From an uncultured Lachnospiraceae bacterium (GTDB lineage Bacteria > Bacillota > Clostridia > Lachnospirales > Lachnospiraceae), in the NCBI GenBank assembly GCA_946557105.1, contig CAMNSZ010000013.1:1-64000 (forward strand): a DNA stretch of 64,000 nucleotides, in the 5' to 3' direction. Position 1 is the stretch's first letter; each line of letters opens with the position of its first letter. A model generated the notes under the pieces. It made no database searches. It was not told the origin of the DNA and worked only from the letters and a program-made list of their open reading frames with translations. Below are positions 9,003-16,870 of this stretch, one piece after another. The position numbers and the translations under genes were made by a program.

Positions 9003-10229
9003 TTACTCTACATAATCTGCTTTTACATAGCCGATTTGTCCGTTATACTTAATTTTACACCAGCCGTTCTCTCTGGCTATCAGCTCCGCCGTATCTCCGC
9101 CGGCCAAAACTCCCAGCTTTTCTGCAGTTTCACTGCCCGATGCTCTCACGTTGATATTCGTAGTCGCCTTAACCGTGCCAATCACCTCAGATTCGGCGGC
9201 GCTCTCTGCTACTTGCAGAAATTCCGACTTGATAAAGCCCTCCTTACCCTCAAACAAAACCTTAGTCCAGCCGTTCACCTTCTGCTCCAAAACCTGCAGC
9301 TTTGTTCCTCCTGATACCTTGCCCAGCTTATCCGCATTCTCGCTGTCGGAGTTGCGCACATTTACCGTAGTTGTGGCTGTTGCATAAAGCTCTTGAGGCG
9401 TCTGTGCCTCGGGCTCTCCGCCCGCTTCAGGAGCCGCTGCCTCCCCTGCGTCTCCTTCCTGACTATCGCTGCCGTCTCCGTTCGCTGCCACTGCCTCTCC
9501 GGATACCTGCTGCGCAAGCATCACACCCGTAACCTTTTTAACCTCTTTATCCAATTCCTTTAAGTATGCCCAAAGGTCAGGCTGCTCCACTAAAAGCTCG
9601 TTATATTCCACTGTCACGCGGTTGTTCAAATCAACAACATCGTCCTGTATGCTCATTGCCGTAATGTAATCCTGAACCTCATCGCTAAAGCCGTCCCTTT
9701 TAATGTAGAGCTCTCCCTGCTCATTGGTACAGATATATAACGTCTGATAACCCGGATACTCCGCCTCCTTGCCCGTGAAAACTACCTTATAATATACATA
9801 GGCAATGGTAGAGTCCTCCTCATAGCCCGGCTTTGTGTAAATATCCAACACCGGATAAGATACCAAATACTTGGAAGTCTCCTGTATACGAATCAGGTCA
9901 TCCTCCGCAATTGTGTCGCAGATTGCAATAAGCGTATCCAAATCGCCAAGCGCCATGGCATTGTAATAAGTAGCCACCACCGAGTGTATGGCCGAGTCCT
10001 CGTTCAGCACAAGCGGTATCTCCTCATATTTAGGCTCTAAGGCTTCCCCCGGTGCCTCCGTGGACGGCTGAGCGTCACCTGACAGCTTCTCCACCTGCTC
10101 GGCCTTCACGCCGTTTGCTTTTAGCGCCACCAAAACAGTAACAGCCACCGCAGCCATCACAACTACGGGAAAAACAATTCTACTTTTCCTGACGACAAAA
10201 TCCAAAAGCTTCCTCATATTATCTTTCAT
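9003..10229 (-). CDS. Membrane-anchored protein with two C-terminal SH3b domains
   Basis: This 408-residue protein has an N-terminal membrane segment (about residues 17-36) after a basic tail, so most of it is outside the cell. A middle domain (about 75-230) contains a fold with VVATYYNAMALGDLDTL that resembles NTF2-like modules. A low-complexity acidic/Ala/Gly linker (about 245-285) leads to two bacterial SH3 repeats, each with the VNVRNSDSENADKLGKV-type start and a GWxKV/IxY(F)xGxxGF/YxK(S)xY/F pattern (about 288-345 and 352-408). SH3b domains bind peptidoglycan, which suggests a cell-wall role. No catalytic domain is seen. Isolated transcription unit. Confidence 0.8.
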   Translation of the reverse strand: MKDNMRKLLDFVVRKSRIVFPVVVMAAVAVTVLVALKANGVKAEQVEKLSGDAQPSTEAPGEALEPKYEEIPLVLNEDSAIHSVVATYYNAMALGDLDTLIAICDTIAEDDLIRIQETSKYLVSYPVLDIYTKPGYEEDSTIAYVYYKVVFTGKEAEYPGYQTLYICTNEQGELYIKRDGFSDEVQDYITAMSIQDDVVDLNNRVTVEYNELLVEQPDLWAYLKELDKEVKKVTGVMLAQQVSGEAVAANGDGSDSQEGDAGEAAAPEAGGEPEAQTPQELYATATTTVNVRNSDSENADKLGKVSGGTKLQVLEQKVNGWTKVLFEGKEGFIKSEFLQVAESAAESEVIGTVKATTNINVRASGSETAEKLGVLAGGDTAELIARENGWCKIKYNGQIGYVKADYVE

Positions 10230-10307
10230 AAAACAACACCTTTCTCATCCTAAAACCACATAGGCGCCCTTATCATAACGCTTATGCCACCTTCCTGTCC
10301 GATAATG

Positions 10308-10326
10308 GAAAAAGCCGCGAGCGGCT
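10308..10326 (-). terminator. Terminator of tRNA-Arg
   Basis: AGCCGC (10313-10318), a 2-base tip and GCGGCT (10321-10326), followed on the minus strand by TTTTTCC. Confidence 0.7.
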
Positions 10327-10348
10327 CCGAAATTTTTGTGTATCAAAC

Positions 10349-10476
10349 TATAATCAGGGTGATGTAAATGCATCCGACAGGAATCGAACCTGCATTAAAG
10401 GCGTCGGAGGCCTTCGTTCTATCCGTTAGACTACGGATGCAAATTATTACAAATTTGTTACATCACCCTGATTATA
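10349..10476. repeat. 19-bp inverted repeat flanking tRNA-Arg
   Basis: TATAATCAGGGTGATGTAA at 10349-10367 is the exact reverse complement of 10458-10476. The tRNA sits between the arms. The right arm carries the likely -10 box (TATAAT) of the tRNA promoter. Confidence 0.9.
10369..10440 (-). tRNA. tRNA-Arg(CCG)
   Basis: The 72 bases fold as a cloverleaf: acceptor GCATCCG/CGGATGC with discriminator A, a D arm with TCTAACGGATAGA, an anticodon stem AAGGC/GCCTT with loop CTCCGAC (anticodon CCG, decoding CGG), and a T arm with GGTTCGATTCC. CCA is not encoded. It follows a weak -35 and a TATAAT box and ends at the hairpin 10308-10326. Confidence 0.93.
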
Positions 10477-10531
10477 ATATCATAAAAGTTTTAATATGTC
10501 TATATCGTTTTTTTGGAAAATCATAGAAATT

Positions 10532-11455
10532 TTAAAGAAGAATTACAGAATCCTTTTCACGACTGTAAAAATAGAGACTGAAAGAAAGTATTTCCTGCTT
10601 TTCTACCTGTGTAGCATTGACTTCTTTTATCATGCTTTTCAACTCGCTTACCGATTTAACGGCTGTGTCAGGCAGAAGTATTACCTCATGGATGGAGCTT
10701 GGTATTATGTAAAAATCATCCTGCAGCTTACGCGCCGTTTCCCGAAGCAGGCCCGGATACAAAATGACCGCCGCGCCGTACACTCCTTTTTGATTGCTCA
10801 ATATCTGCATGGGCATTTCCCGCATAAACCGCTCCCTCTCCTCCTTTCCTGATACTGTTTCGTTTGTCCGGTCACAATTTCCCTCCGTAAATTCCTCCAG
10901 CATCGAATTCATGGATTCGCATCTACACGGGAAGATCTGAGGCGTATTCTCTCCCGCCAGAACAAGCAGCTCCTCCGTCGAAGTATTCCACATGTCCACA
11001 TGCGTATTATAAATTAAAATTGTACCTGACCCCAACACATCTCCTTCATAAGCATAATAAAAACAAATTGCCAAATCCATATAGCGCTTATGTGGGATTC
11101 TGTCCAAGAGCTCCTTGTTTTTATCGGCGGCTACCAGCCGGTAACAAATCCTGTTCCTAACCTGTGAAAAATCCCTAAAAAATCCCATGTCCACTGATTT
11201 CTTGGGCATATCGTCCTTATAGATATCCAGAATTTTCTCAACTATATGTTCCATTGTGTAACCGCATAAATAAGCTTCATAAAAATCATCCAGATAAATA
11301 GTCGGTGAAATATTTTGTGTCGTCTCCAGAATGATCAGCCCCTGCAGGCACACATTATTGTTCTTTTGTACCTCCTGTAGACGAACCTGATACATACAAC
11401 CAAGGCTTTCACTCACCTTAAGCTGTATCTGCTTTGCAAAATCCACTAATGTCAT
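10532..11455 (-). CDS. DUF5688 family protein
   Basis: This 307-residue soluble protein matches, from memory, the DUF5688 family of Lachnospiraceae. Typical segments are VQKNNNVCLQGLIILE, ISPTIYLDDFYEAYLCGYTM and PHKRYMDLAICFYYAYE near residues 30-135, and YGAAVILYPGLL near 230. The function is unknown. No signal peptide, membrane helix or metal-ligand cluster is evident. It lies downstream of efp on the same strand, but a strong terminator (11612-11651) separates them, so it likely has its own promoter. Confidence 0.75.
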   Translation of the reverse strand: MTLVDFAKQIQLKVSESLGCMYQVRLQEVQKNNNVCLQGLIILETTQNISPTIYLDDFYEAYLCGYTMEHIVEKILDIYKDDMPKKSVDMGFFRDFSQVRNRICYRLVAADKNKELLDRIPHKRYMDLAICFYYAYEGDVLGSGTILIYNTHVDMWNTSTEELLVLAGENTPQIFPCRCESMNSMLEEFTEGNCDRTNETVSGKEERERFMREMPMQILSNQKGVYGAAVILYPGLLRETARKLQDDFYIIPSSIHEVILLPDTAVKSVSELKSMIKEVNATQVEKQEILSFSLYFYSREKDSVILL

Positions 11456-11611
11456 TTTCCCTCTTTTCCGCGCAGCCGCTTATTTTCCTGTCTAAATCCT
11501 GCCTGACATCTGCATATGCCGCGCCGCTCAGACGCCAGCCATGCCACCGTCACCCTAAAAAGAAAGGCTCTGCAATACATCCCGCCAAGTCGATGCCTTC
11601 GCTTTTAAAAA

Positions 11612-11651
11612 AAGACAATGGCACTCCAAAAAGGAGTAAGTCCATTGTCTT
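11612..11651 (-). terminator. efp terminator
   Basis: AAGACAATGG (11612-11621) pairs with CCATTGTCTT (11642-11651), with an inner ACTCC/GGAGT stem. A T-run follows on the minus strand. Confidence 0.85.
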
Positions 11652-11714
11652 ACAAGTCTTCATTAAAAGAATACCGGATTAAACCGCTGACCATCCATGC
11701 TTGCTATATGGCAA

Positions 11715-12272
11715 TTACACACGAGACAGATATTCTCCCGTTCTGGTATCTATCTTAATCTTGTCTCCCTGCTCCACAAAGAGAGGAACAGACACAACAG
11801 CTCCTGTCTCCACAGTCGCAGGCTTGGAAGCGCCCGTAGCCGTATCGCCCTTAAAGCCCGGCTCGGTATCCGTGATATCCAGCTCTACAAACAAAGGAGG
11901 CTCTACAGAGAAAACATTACCGTTGTGGGAGCAAACCTTACACATCTCGTTTTCTTTTACGAATTTCAGTGCATCGCCGACAGTCTCACTGTTCAATGCT
12001 ATCTGGTCATAGCTCTCTGTATCCATAAAGTAGAATAAATCTCCATCTGCATACAGATACTGCATATCTTTTCTGTCAATGCGTGCCTGAGGGCATTTCT
12101 CGGTAGGTCTGAAGGTCTTCTCTACCACGCCGCCGTTCTTGATATTCTTCAGCTTCGTACGAACGAAGGCTGCTCCCTTACCCGGCTTTACATGCTGAAA
12201 TTCGATAATCTGGTAAACGTTATTATCTAACTCAATGGTAATACCATTTCTGAAATCACCTGCAGAAATCAT
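11715..12272 (-). CDS. efp: Elongation factor P
   Basis: EF-P enters the ribosomal E-site region and relieves stalling at consecutive prolines. The 185-residue length is standard. The N-terminal KOW-like domain has the loop [17 protein letters not shown], whose central Lys (about residue 32) is the position modified in many bacteria. Two OB domains follow, the last with [17 protein letters not shown]. No modification genes are seen nearby. It is the last gene of the aroE/aroKQ block, in the order usual for clostridia, about 100 bases after aroKQ, preceded by AGGAGG. Confidence 0.97.
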   Translation of the reverse strand: MISAGDFRNGITIELDNNVYQIIEFQHVKPGKGAAFVRTKLKNIKNGGVVEKTFRPTEKCPQARIDRKDMQYLYADGDLFYFMDTESYDQIALNSETVGDALKFVKENEMCKVCSHNGNVFSVEPPLFVELDITDTEPGFKGDTATGASKPATVETGAVVSVPLFVEQGDKIKIDTRTGEYLSRV

Positions 12273-12372
12273 ACTATAAATCCTCCTAAAATTTTCACGT
12301 TATAATTCTTTAACAGTTTAATATAAAAAGACACATATTTCAACTGTTTTTGAAAAAATTTATTCAAAAATA

Positions 12373-13347
12373 TCACTTTTTGCCCAATATAAAATCTATC
12401 GCCTGCAGGTACCCCTCAAGCCCCTGTCCGTAAATCTGCTTATCACACACGGGAGCCGTCACTGAAATCCTGCGGAATTCCTCCCTTTTTGTAATATCCG
12501 AAATATGAACCTCAACCTTTGGTACCGTTATGCTGGCAAGGGCGTCCCTGATTGCATAGCTGTAATGAGTATAAGCGCCCGGATTAATTACAATTCCCTG
12601 TGTGCCGTCAAAATATGCCTCCTGAATACGATCTATAATAGCGCCTTCATGATTGCTCTGGAACACGCAAATCTCGCTTTCCGTCTCCCGCCCCTTTCCT
12701 GCAAGCATATCCAAAAGAAATTGATAATCCTGCGCGCCGTAAATATTCTTCTCTCGAATTCCCAAAAAATTCAGATTGGGTCCGTTAATCACTAAAAGCT
12801 TCATCCTGCAATTCTCCCGTTTTGTCATTTTTTTCATTTTCAAATGGGCAATAACGCTCTGAACCACTCCCTCCATGGTCAGCTTGTCCACATCTATTAT
12901 AATATCCGCACACTCCGTATATGCAGCTTCTCTTTCTTCCATCAAAGAGCGTATTTTCTCAAGGGGGGTTTCGCACTGTAAAAGCGGTCTTGTAGTATCT
13001 CCCTTTATTCTTGCGTACACGGTCTCCGGCTTCAGCTTAAGATAAACCACGGTTCCGCACCTTCTTAAAAGCTGTCTGTTTACAGGATTTACCGGCGTTC
13101 CGCCGCCCACCGAAAGTATTCGCTCATAGTTCCGCTCGCTGATTTCCTTTAACAGCTCTGTCTCCATGGCGCGAAAGCTTTCTTCACCCTCTTTTGCAAA
13201 AATTTCACCGATACTCTTTCCTGCCCGCCTTTCAATCAGCTTGTCCGTGTCCTCCACGGGCATTCTAAGCTTCCATGAAAGCTTAATTCCGACTGTGGAT
13301 TTACCGCTACCCATAAAACCAATCAAAATAATATTACGCGCTCCCAT
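12373..13347 (-). CDS. aroKQ: Bifunctional shikimate kinase / type II 3-dehydroquinate dehydratase
   Basis: One uninterrupted 324-codon frame encodes two shikimate-pathway enzymes. Residues 1-170 are shikimate kinase (AroK): Walker A GFMGSGKST at 10-18, VEDTD, the substrate-binding GGG at 81-83, and TTRPLL with the lid Arg. Residues about 182-324 are type II dehydroquinase (AroQ): NGPNLNFLGIREKNIYG with the catalytic Tyr, QSNHEGAIIDRI, NPGAYTHYSYAIRDAL, and VEVHISDITKREEFR with the catalytic His region. The domains join at KMKKMTKRENCR. An internal ATG at 12802-12804 follows a GGGAG site, so a free AroQ could also be made. aroE lies immediately upstream. Confidence 0.93.
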   Translation of the reverse strand: MGARNIILIGFMGSGKSTVGIKLSWKLRMPVEDTDKLIERRAGKSIGEIFAKEGEESFRAMETELLKEISERNYERILSVGGGTPVNPVNRQLLRRCGTVVYLKLKPETVYARIKGDTTRPLLQCETPLEKIRSLMEEREAAYTECADIIIDVDKLTMEGVVQSVIAHLKMKKMTKRENCRMKLLVINGPNLNFLGIREKNIYGAQDYQFLLDMLAGKGRETESEICVFQSNHEGAIIDRIQEAYFDGTQGIVINPGAYTHYSYAIRDALASITVPKVEVHISDITKREEFRRISVTAPVCDKQIYGQGLEGYLQAIDFILGKK

Positions 13348-13374
13348 ATTTCTTCCTCTTTACGTTTAAGTATT

Positions 13375-14241
13375 TCACTGCCCTAAGGCCTTCAGCATAT
13401 TCGCGTAGGTATGCTCCGCCAATTCCTCCGAAACCGTTTCACCCGTCCAAAGCTCATAAGCGATGACTCCCTGATACAAAAGCATTTTCAAACCGTTGAA
13501 CGCCCTGCACTCCTGCGCCTCAACAAGCTGCATAAATCTTGTTTTAAAGGGATTAAAAATCATATCATATCCCGTGTGTATCCTTCGGTAAAATGCCTCG
13601 TCCTCTATCACGCAGGCATCTGTCTTTGGATACATACCTACATTGGTTGCCTGAATCGCCAAATATTTTTCGTCATTGGAAAGCTTATTAAAATCGGATA
13701 TGGAAAGCGCCCTTGCGAGCTTCCTCCCCTCCGCCCCGTTAATCTCGTCGGCTATGGACTGCGCTCTTTCCACCGTGCGGTTCATAATAATAATCTCCGC
13801 CGCCTTTTTTTGTGCCAGAAGCATCGCCACTGCCCTAGCCACGCCTCCCGCGCCAAGTATCAGCGCCTTTTCCCCCTCAATGCTCACCCCGTCCGCACAC
13901 ATGGCGCGATACAGTCCGGGCATGTCCGTATTATAACCCTTAAAGCCTCCTGTGGTTCTCACCAGCGTATTGACGGCCCCGATTCGCGCAGCAAGGGAAT
14001 CGACCTCCTTCAGATAAGGAATCACTTCGCTTTTATAGGGAACCGTTACATTGGCGCCCAGCATATTTAGCGCGAAGGCTCCCTTCACCGCAGCCTCCAG
14101 CTGCCCCGCCTCTATATGAAAGGGAACATAGACGAGATTCTGTCCTGTCTGTTCTGCCAAAAAATTATGTATCGTCGGTGACACCGTATGCTCCACCGGA
14201 TTTCCAAAAACCCCGCAGACGCGGGTATAACCGTTAATCAC
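13375..14241 (-). CDS. aroE: Shikimate dehydrogenase
   Basis: Reduces 3-dehydroshikimate to shikimate with NADPH. The 288-residue protein has the substrate-binding Ser region (EHTVSPTIHN), the catalytic Lys/Asp pair (NVTVPYKSEV with Lys near 69; KGYNTDMPG with Asp near 106), and the dinucleotide motif LGAGGVARA at about 128, followed by MNRTVERA, which fits NADP binding. It is 27 bases upstream of aroKQ, so the same transcript makes consecutive pathway enzymes. The upstream gene is the YqeG-type phosphatase. Confidence 0.96.
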   Translation of the reverse strand: MINGYTRVCGVFGNPVEHTVSPTIHNFLAEQTGQNLVYVPFHIEAGQLEAAVKGAFALNMLGANVTVPYKSEVIPYLKEVDSLAARIGAVNTLVRTTGGFKGYNTDMPGLYRAMCADGVSIEGEKALILGAGGVARAVAMLLAQKKAAEIIIMNRTVERAQSIADEINGAEGRKLARALSISDFNKLSNDEKYLAIQATNVGMYPKTDACVIEDEAFYRRIHTGYDMIFNPFKTRFMQLVEAQECRAFNGLKMLLYQGVIAYELWTGETVSEELAEHTYANMLKALGQ

Positions 14242-14263
14242 TTTTTATTCCTCACATTCCTTC

Positions 14264-14764
14264 TTATTTATTCGCGCGCTTATGATAAAAATGCAATACG
14301 ATTTTCTCCAAATACCTCTTTAGCACAATCTGAATTTCCTCCTTAGGATGAATGGGCTTCACCAAATACGTCACAATCCCTGCGTTTTTTGCCCCCCACA
14401 CATCCGTAAAAAGCTGATCGCCCACAAACAGGGTATTTTCCGGAGTAGTGCCAAGCTGCTGCATTGCACGGTTATAGCCTGCCGTCTTGGGCTTACCCGC
14501 CTTAAAGATATATAAAGCTCCCACACTGTCATTGAACATCTTCACTCTGGGCTCCTTGTTATTTGAAAGGAGCATTATTCCAAAACCTAAGCGCTTAAGC
14601 CGTCCAAACAGCTCTACGGCACGTTCGTCTGCCGGCGCTCCATGCGGCACAAGCGTATTATCAATATCAAAAATAATTCCTCTGTACCCTTTCCTGAACA
14701 AACTCTCATAATCTATGGCATAGGCGGAATCCGCCTCGTTGTCAGGATAAAAACATTCTAACAT
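14264..14764 (-). CDS. YqeG family HAD-IIIA phosphatase
   Basis: A 166-residue HAD-superfamily phosphatase. Motif I is FDIDNTLVPHG at about residue 32, motif II LLSNNKEPRV near 66, and motifs III/IV KAGKPKTAGYN and FVGDQLFTDVWGAKNAG. YqeG proteins dephosphorylate a small substrate and in several bacteria sit next to aroE and ribosome-linked genes, as here. It starts a tightly spaced aroE-aroKQ unit (22 bases to aroE). The physiological substrate is not evident. Confidence 0.9.
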   Translation of the reverse strand: MLECFYPDNEADSAYAIDYESLFRKGYRGIIFDIDNTLVPHGAPADERAVELFGRLKRLGFGIMLLSNNKEPRVKMFNDSVGALYIFKAGKPKTAGYNRAMQQLGTTPENTLFVGDQLFTDVWGAKNAGIVTYLVKPIHPKEEIQIVLKRYLEKIVLHFYHKRANK

Positions 14765-14854
14765 TTAAACTTCCTCCCCAAGCCCGCCGTTTGTGTCTTT
14801 TTCATGATAACAAGCCGTTCACATTTCCGCAAGGCTTAATTTTCCGGATTTTAC

Positions 14855-15265
14855 TCAAGCAAGCCCCGCAATCTTCTCCACGGCTTCCTTGATGTATTCC
14901 GACAGTTTCTTGTTTTCCATGCCCACTATAGTCACATGACATTTATTCATGGGAATCAAAAACAGAGCCGCCTCGCTGGAGGATATTGACTTGGCCATTT
15001 GCGGCGTAATCTCTCCGAGCATGGCGTTTGCCATAACAATCCCCACGGGACCTACAATCACGTCCACCCTGCCGCTGTTAAACACTACCGCATTTTCCCC
15101 TGTGGCGCCCGCAACACTGCCCGCCTTCATCATATTGGAGGTTGCAGCCCCGTTGGCGCCCACCACAAGTATTTCCGCCTGCGGCAGCCTCTCCAAAAGC
15201 GCCTCGGCCAGACTTCTTCCTACACCGCCTCCCTGACCGTCCACCACCATAATTTTCTTTTTCAC
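14855..15265 (-). CDS. DUF3842 family protein
   Basis: A 136-residue protein that matches the clostridial DUF3842 family: a Rossmann-like N terminus (VVDGQGGGVGRSLAEALLER), a Gly/Ala-rich middle, and IPMNKCHVTIVGMENKKLSEYIKEAV at the C terminus. The family has no assigned function; the VDGQGGG turn suggests nucleotide binding. It lies upstream of yqeG-aroE on the same strand with a gap of about 90 bases. Confidence 0.85.
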   Translation of the reverse strand: MKKKIMVVDGQGGGVGRSLAEALLERLPQAEILVVGANGAATSNMMKAGSVAGATGENAVVFNSGRVDVIVGPVGIVMANAMLGEITPQMAKSISSSEAALFLIPMNKCHVTIVGMENKKLSEYIKEAVEKIAGLA

Positions 15266-15512
15266 CGGAGCATGTCTCCTTTCTTATTGTAGCTTCACTT
15301 ATTTATTTTTAAATCTTATGAATCGCTTATCCTCCCAAAATAATACCACGGCTGACCGTTGTATTTCAACAGCAATATTATAGTCTGTCCTCGCTATTTA
15401 TATCTTTATCTTGTACGCCGCCTGCATTATCATATGACACGCAAACTTTTACCTTCCGCCTGATGCATATTGCGGTTAATCATCCACAGCCGCGCAAACT
15501 GCTGCTTACCGC

Positions 15513-15540
15513 TTGACAAAAGTTTCAGTTCTGATATTAT
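15513..15540 (+). promoter_or_regulatory. Promoter of the ECF transporter leader
   Basis: Consensus TTGACA (15513-15518), 16-bp spacer, TATTAT (15535-15540). Expected start is near 15547, giving a leader of about 165 nt. Between 15266 and 15512 nothing else was recognised. Confidence 0.75.
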
Positions 15541-15549
15541 TATTTAAAA

Positions 15550-15687
15550 GACAGATTTGTACGCTGTTTTATGAAAAAGCGGCGCGCCCAGAAGGGCGAT
15601 TCAAAATGTCTGTCATATTGTTCTACCAAAAACATGCCATGAAGGTATCCGCTCTTTCTGATAAAGAGCTGTTCTTCATGGCTTTTA
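15550..15687 (+). promoter_or_regulatory. Structured leader, possible unassigned riboswitch, with terminator
   Basis: A closing stem GACAGA/TCTGTC (15550-15555 with 15609-15614) encloses two hairpins: CGCT/AGCG (15562-15565 with 15578-15581) and CGCCC/GGGCG (15585-15589 with 15594-15598, AGAA loop). This makes a three-way junction. It is followed by an extended terminator-type stem, GCCATGAAG/CTTCATGGC (15636-15644 with 15674-15682) with an inner GCTCTTT/AAAGAGC, and a T-rich run. Aptamer-then-terminator upstream of a vitamin transporter is the classical riboswitch layout. I could not match it to TPP, FMN, cobalamin or THF aptamers by eye. Confidence 0.5.
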
Positions 15688-15712
15688 TTTTAATTTTACG
15701 GAGGAATATCAC

Positions 15713-16255
15713 ATGAAAAAAAATATTTTTTTGAACAAAATCGTTATTACCGGCGCGTGTATCGCACTGTGCATTGTGCTCCCCGTGGTCCTGCACGCCA
15801 TCCCCAACGCCGGCACTCTGCTATCCCCCATGCACCTGCCCGTGCTTTTATGCGGTCTCGTATGCGGAGCTTCTTATGGGCTTGCCTGCGGAATCATCGG
15901 ACCATTACTCTCCAGTCTGATTACCTCTATGCCCGTCGCCGCAAAGCTTCCGCCTATGATGATCGAGCTTGCCGTTTACGGATTTGTATCCGGGCTTCTC
16001 ATTCATTTTGTTAAAACCGGAAAAATAATATTCAATTTATACATCAGCCTGATTGTCGCCATGATTACAGGCAGGATTGCCGCAGGACTTGCCCGCGCAT
16101 TGTTTTTTGCCGGCGGCACCTATTCTTGGAGCGCATGGGCGGCTTCTTATTTCATAAAGAGTTTACCCGGCATAATCGTCCAATTGATTCTCATACCCCT
16201 TATCTATTTTGCACTGCGCCGTGCCAGACTTGTGGACGAACGGATGGAAAAATAA
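15713..16255 (+). CDS. ECF transporter S component (substrate-binding membrane subunit)
   Basis: A 180-residue integral membrane protein with about six hydrophobic segments and the ECF S-component pattern near residues 38-75 (LLSPMHLPVLLCGLVCGASY, then GIIGPLLSSLITSMP). S components bind a vitamin or related micronutrient and use a shared EcfT/EcfA energising module, which is not encoded here and must act in trans. The start has GGAGG 8 bases upstream. It is transcribed alone behind the structured leader at 15550-15687, and a terminator follows. The substrate cannot be told from sequence. Confidence 0.85.
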   Translation: MKKNIFLNKIVITGACIALCIVLPVVLHAIPNAGTLLSPMHLPVLLCGLVCGASYGLACGIIGPLLSSLITSMPVAAKLPPMMIELAVYGFVSGLLIHFVKTGKIIFNLYISLIVAMITGRIAAGLARALFFAGGTYSWSAWAASYFIKSLPGIIVQLILIPLIYFALRRARLVDERMEK

Positions 16256-16264
16256 ATAATAGCA

Positions 16265-16295
16265 AGCTGCCCTCTAATATTATTAGAGGGCAGCT
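16265..16295. terminator. Bidirectional terminator
   Basis: AGCTGCCCTCTAATA and its exact complement (16281-16295) surround a one-base centre. It separates the convergent ECF gene and the small membrane protein gene and overlaps the last codons of the latter. Confidence 0.85.
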
Positions 16296-16582
16296 CTCGT
16301 TTCCTTTTTATGTTGCCAGTGGATTCCAATATGCCCGATTCCCAAAACCGCCGCAAGAAGCCATAAGGACCATAATGACAGCCTTCCGACATTGAAATCC
16401 GAAAAAATTAAAGCTATACAGGTAACTGACGCTTCCCCTATTCTCTCAAAAAACAAAAGGATCTTGTTTTCCCTGACCGCATACTTCTCATGATCCTTCG
16501 GCTGATTCCTTGTCCACAGTATATTGGGAACCATCAACATAACCAGAAAAATCAATCCCACATAAGAAAAACCAAATCTCAT
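16283..16582 (-). CDS. Small membrane protein, probably internally deleted
   Basis: A 99-residue protein with two or three hydrophobic segments. It begins MRFGFSYVGLIFLVMLMVPN with KYAVRENKILLFFERIGEAS next, and ends LGIGHIGIHWQHKKE. I recall longer clostridial membrane proteins of about 180 residues with both of these ends. Here the middle (after LIFSDFN) is missing and the frame continues directly into the terminal segment, which looks like an in-frame deletion. Function unknown. The last codons lie in the terminator stem shared with the convergent gene. May be a decaying gene. Confidence 0.6.
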   Translation of the reverse strand: MRFGFSYVGLIFLVMLMVPNILWTRNQPKDHEKYAVRENKILLFFERIGEASVTCIALIFSDFNVGRLSLWSLWLLAAVLGIGHIGIHWQHKKETRAAL

Positions 16583-16870
16583 AATAAATCGCTCCTCAAC
16601 TTTTTTTATTACCTGAAAAGAATATCCCTCCGTCAGGTATCTGTAAAAAACATTTCTGTCCTGCTGCCAACTCCGTATTTATTAACTACGTTTTCCATTC
16701 CCAATTCAACCTCGTTCCGACTAAAATCATTTGCCTCTAAAGCTCCTCCCTTCTCTGAAGACGCTTGAAACGCACCGGCAATAACAAACCGCTTGAGCGT
16801 GCAAGACTGTTTCTTGAAGGAAATACGCAGCAGATGCAGGCAGCTGTGAAGGCCTCCTTAGAGCTGCACT
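16583..16870. other. Intergenic region
   Basis: No gene is called. A plus-strand frame open from about 16757 to 16909 (reading RLKRTGNNKPLERARLFLEG) looks protein-like but has no start, no ribosome site and overlaps the Crp/Fnr gene. It could be a remnant of a lost gene. Confidence 0.3.

Noticed and set aside
13411..14070. 219-codon plus-strand frame over aroE
   Set aside because: It lies opposite a clear aroE with all motifs, has no ribosome site, and its composition is what reverse reading of that gene gives.
15547..15712. Known THF, TPP or cobalamin riboswitch
   Set aside because: The conserved core words of these aptamers were not found by eye; the leader is left unassigned.
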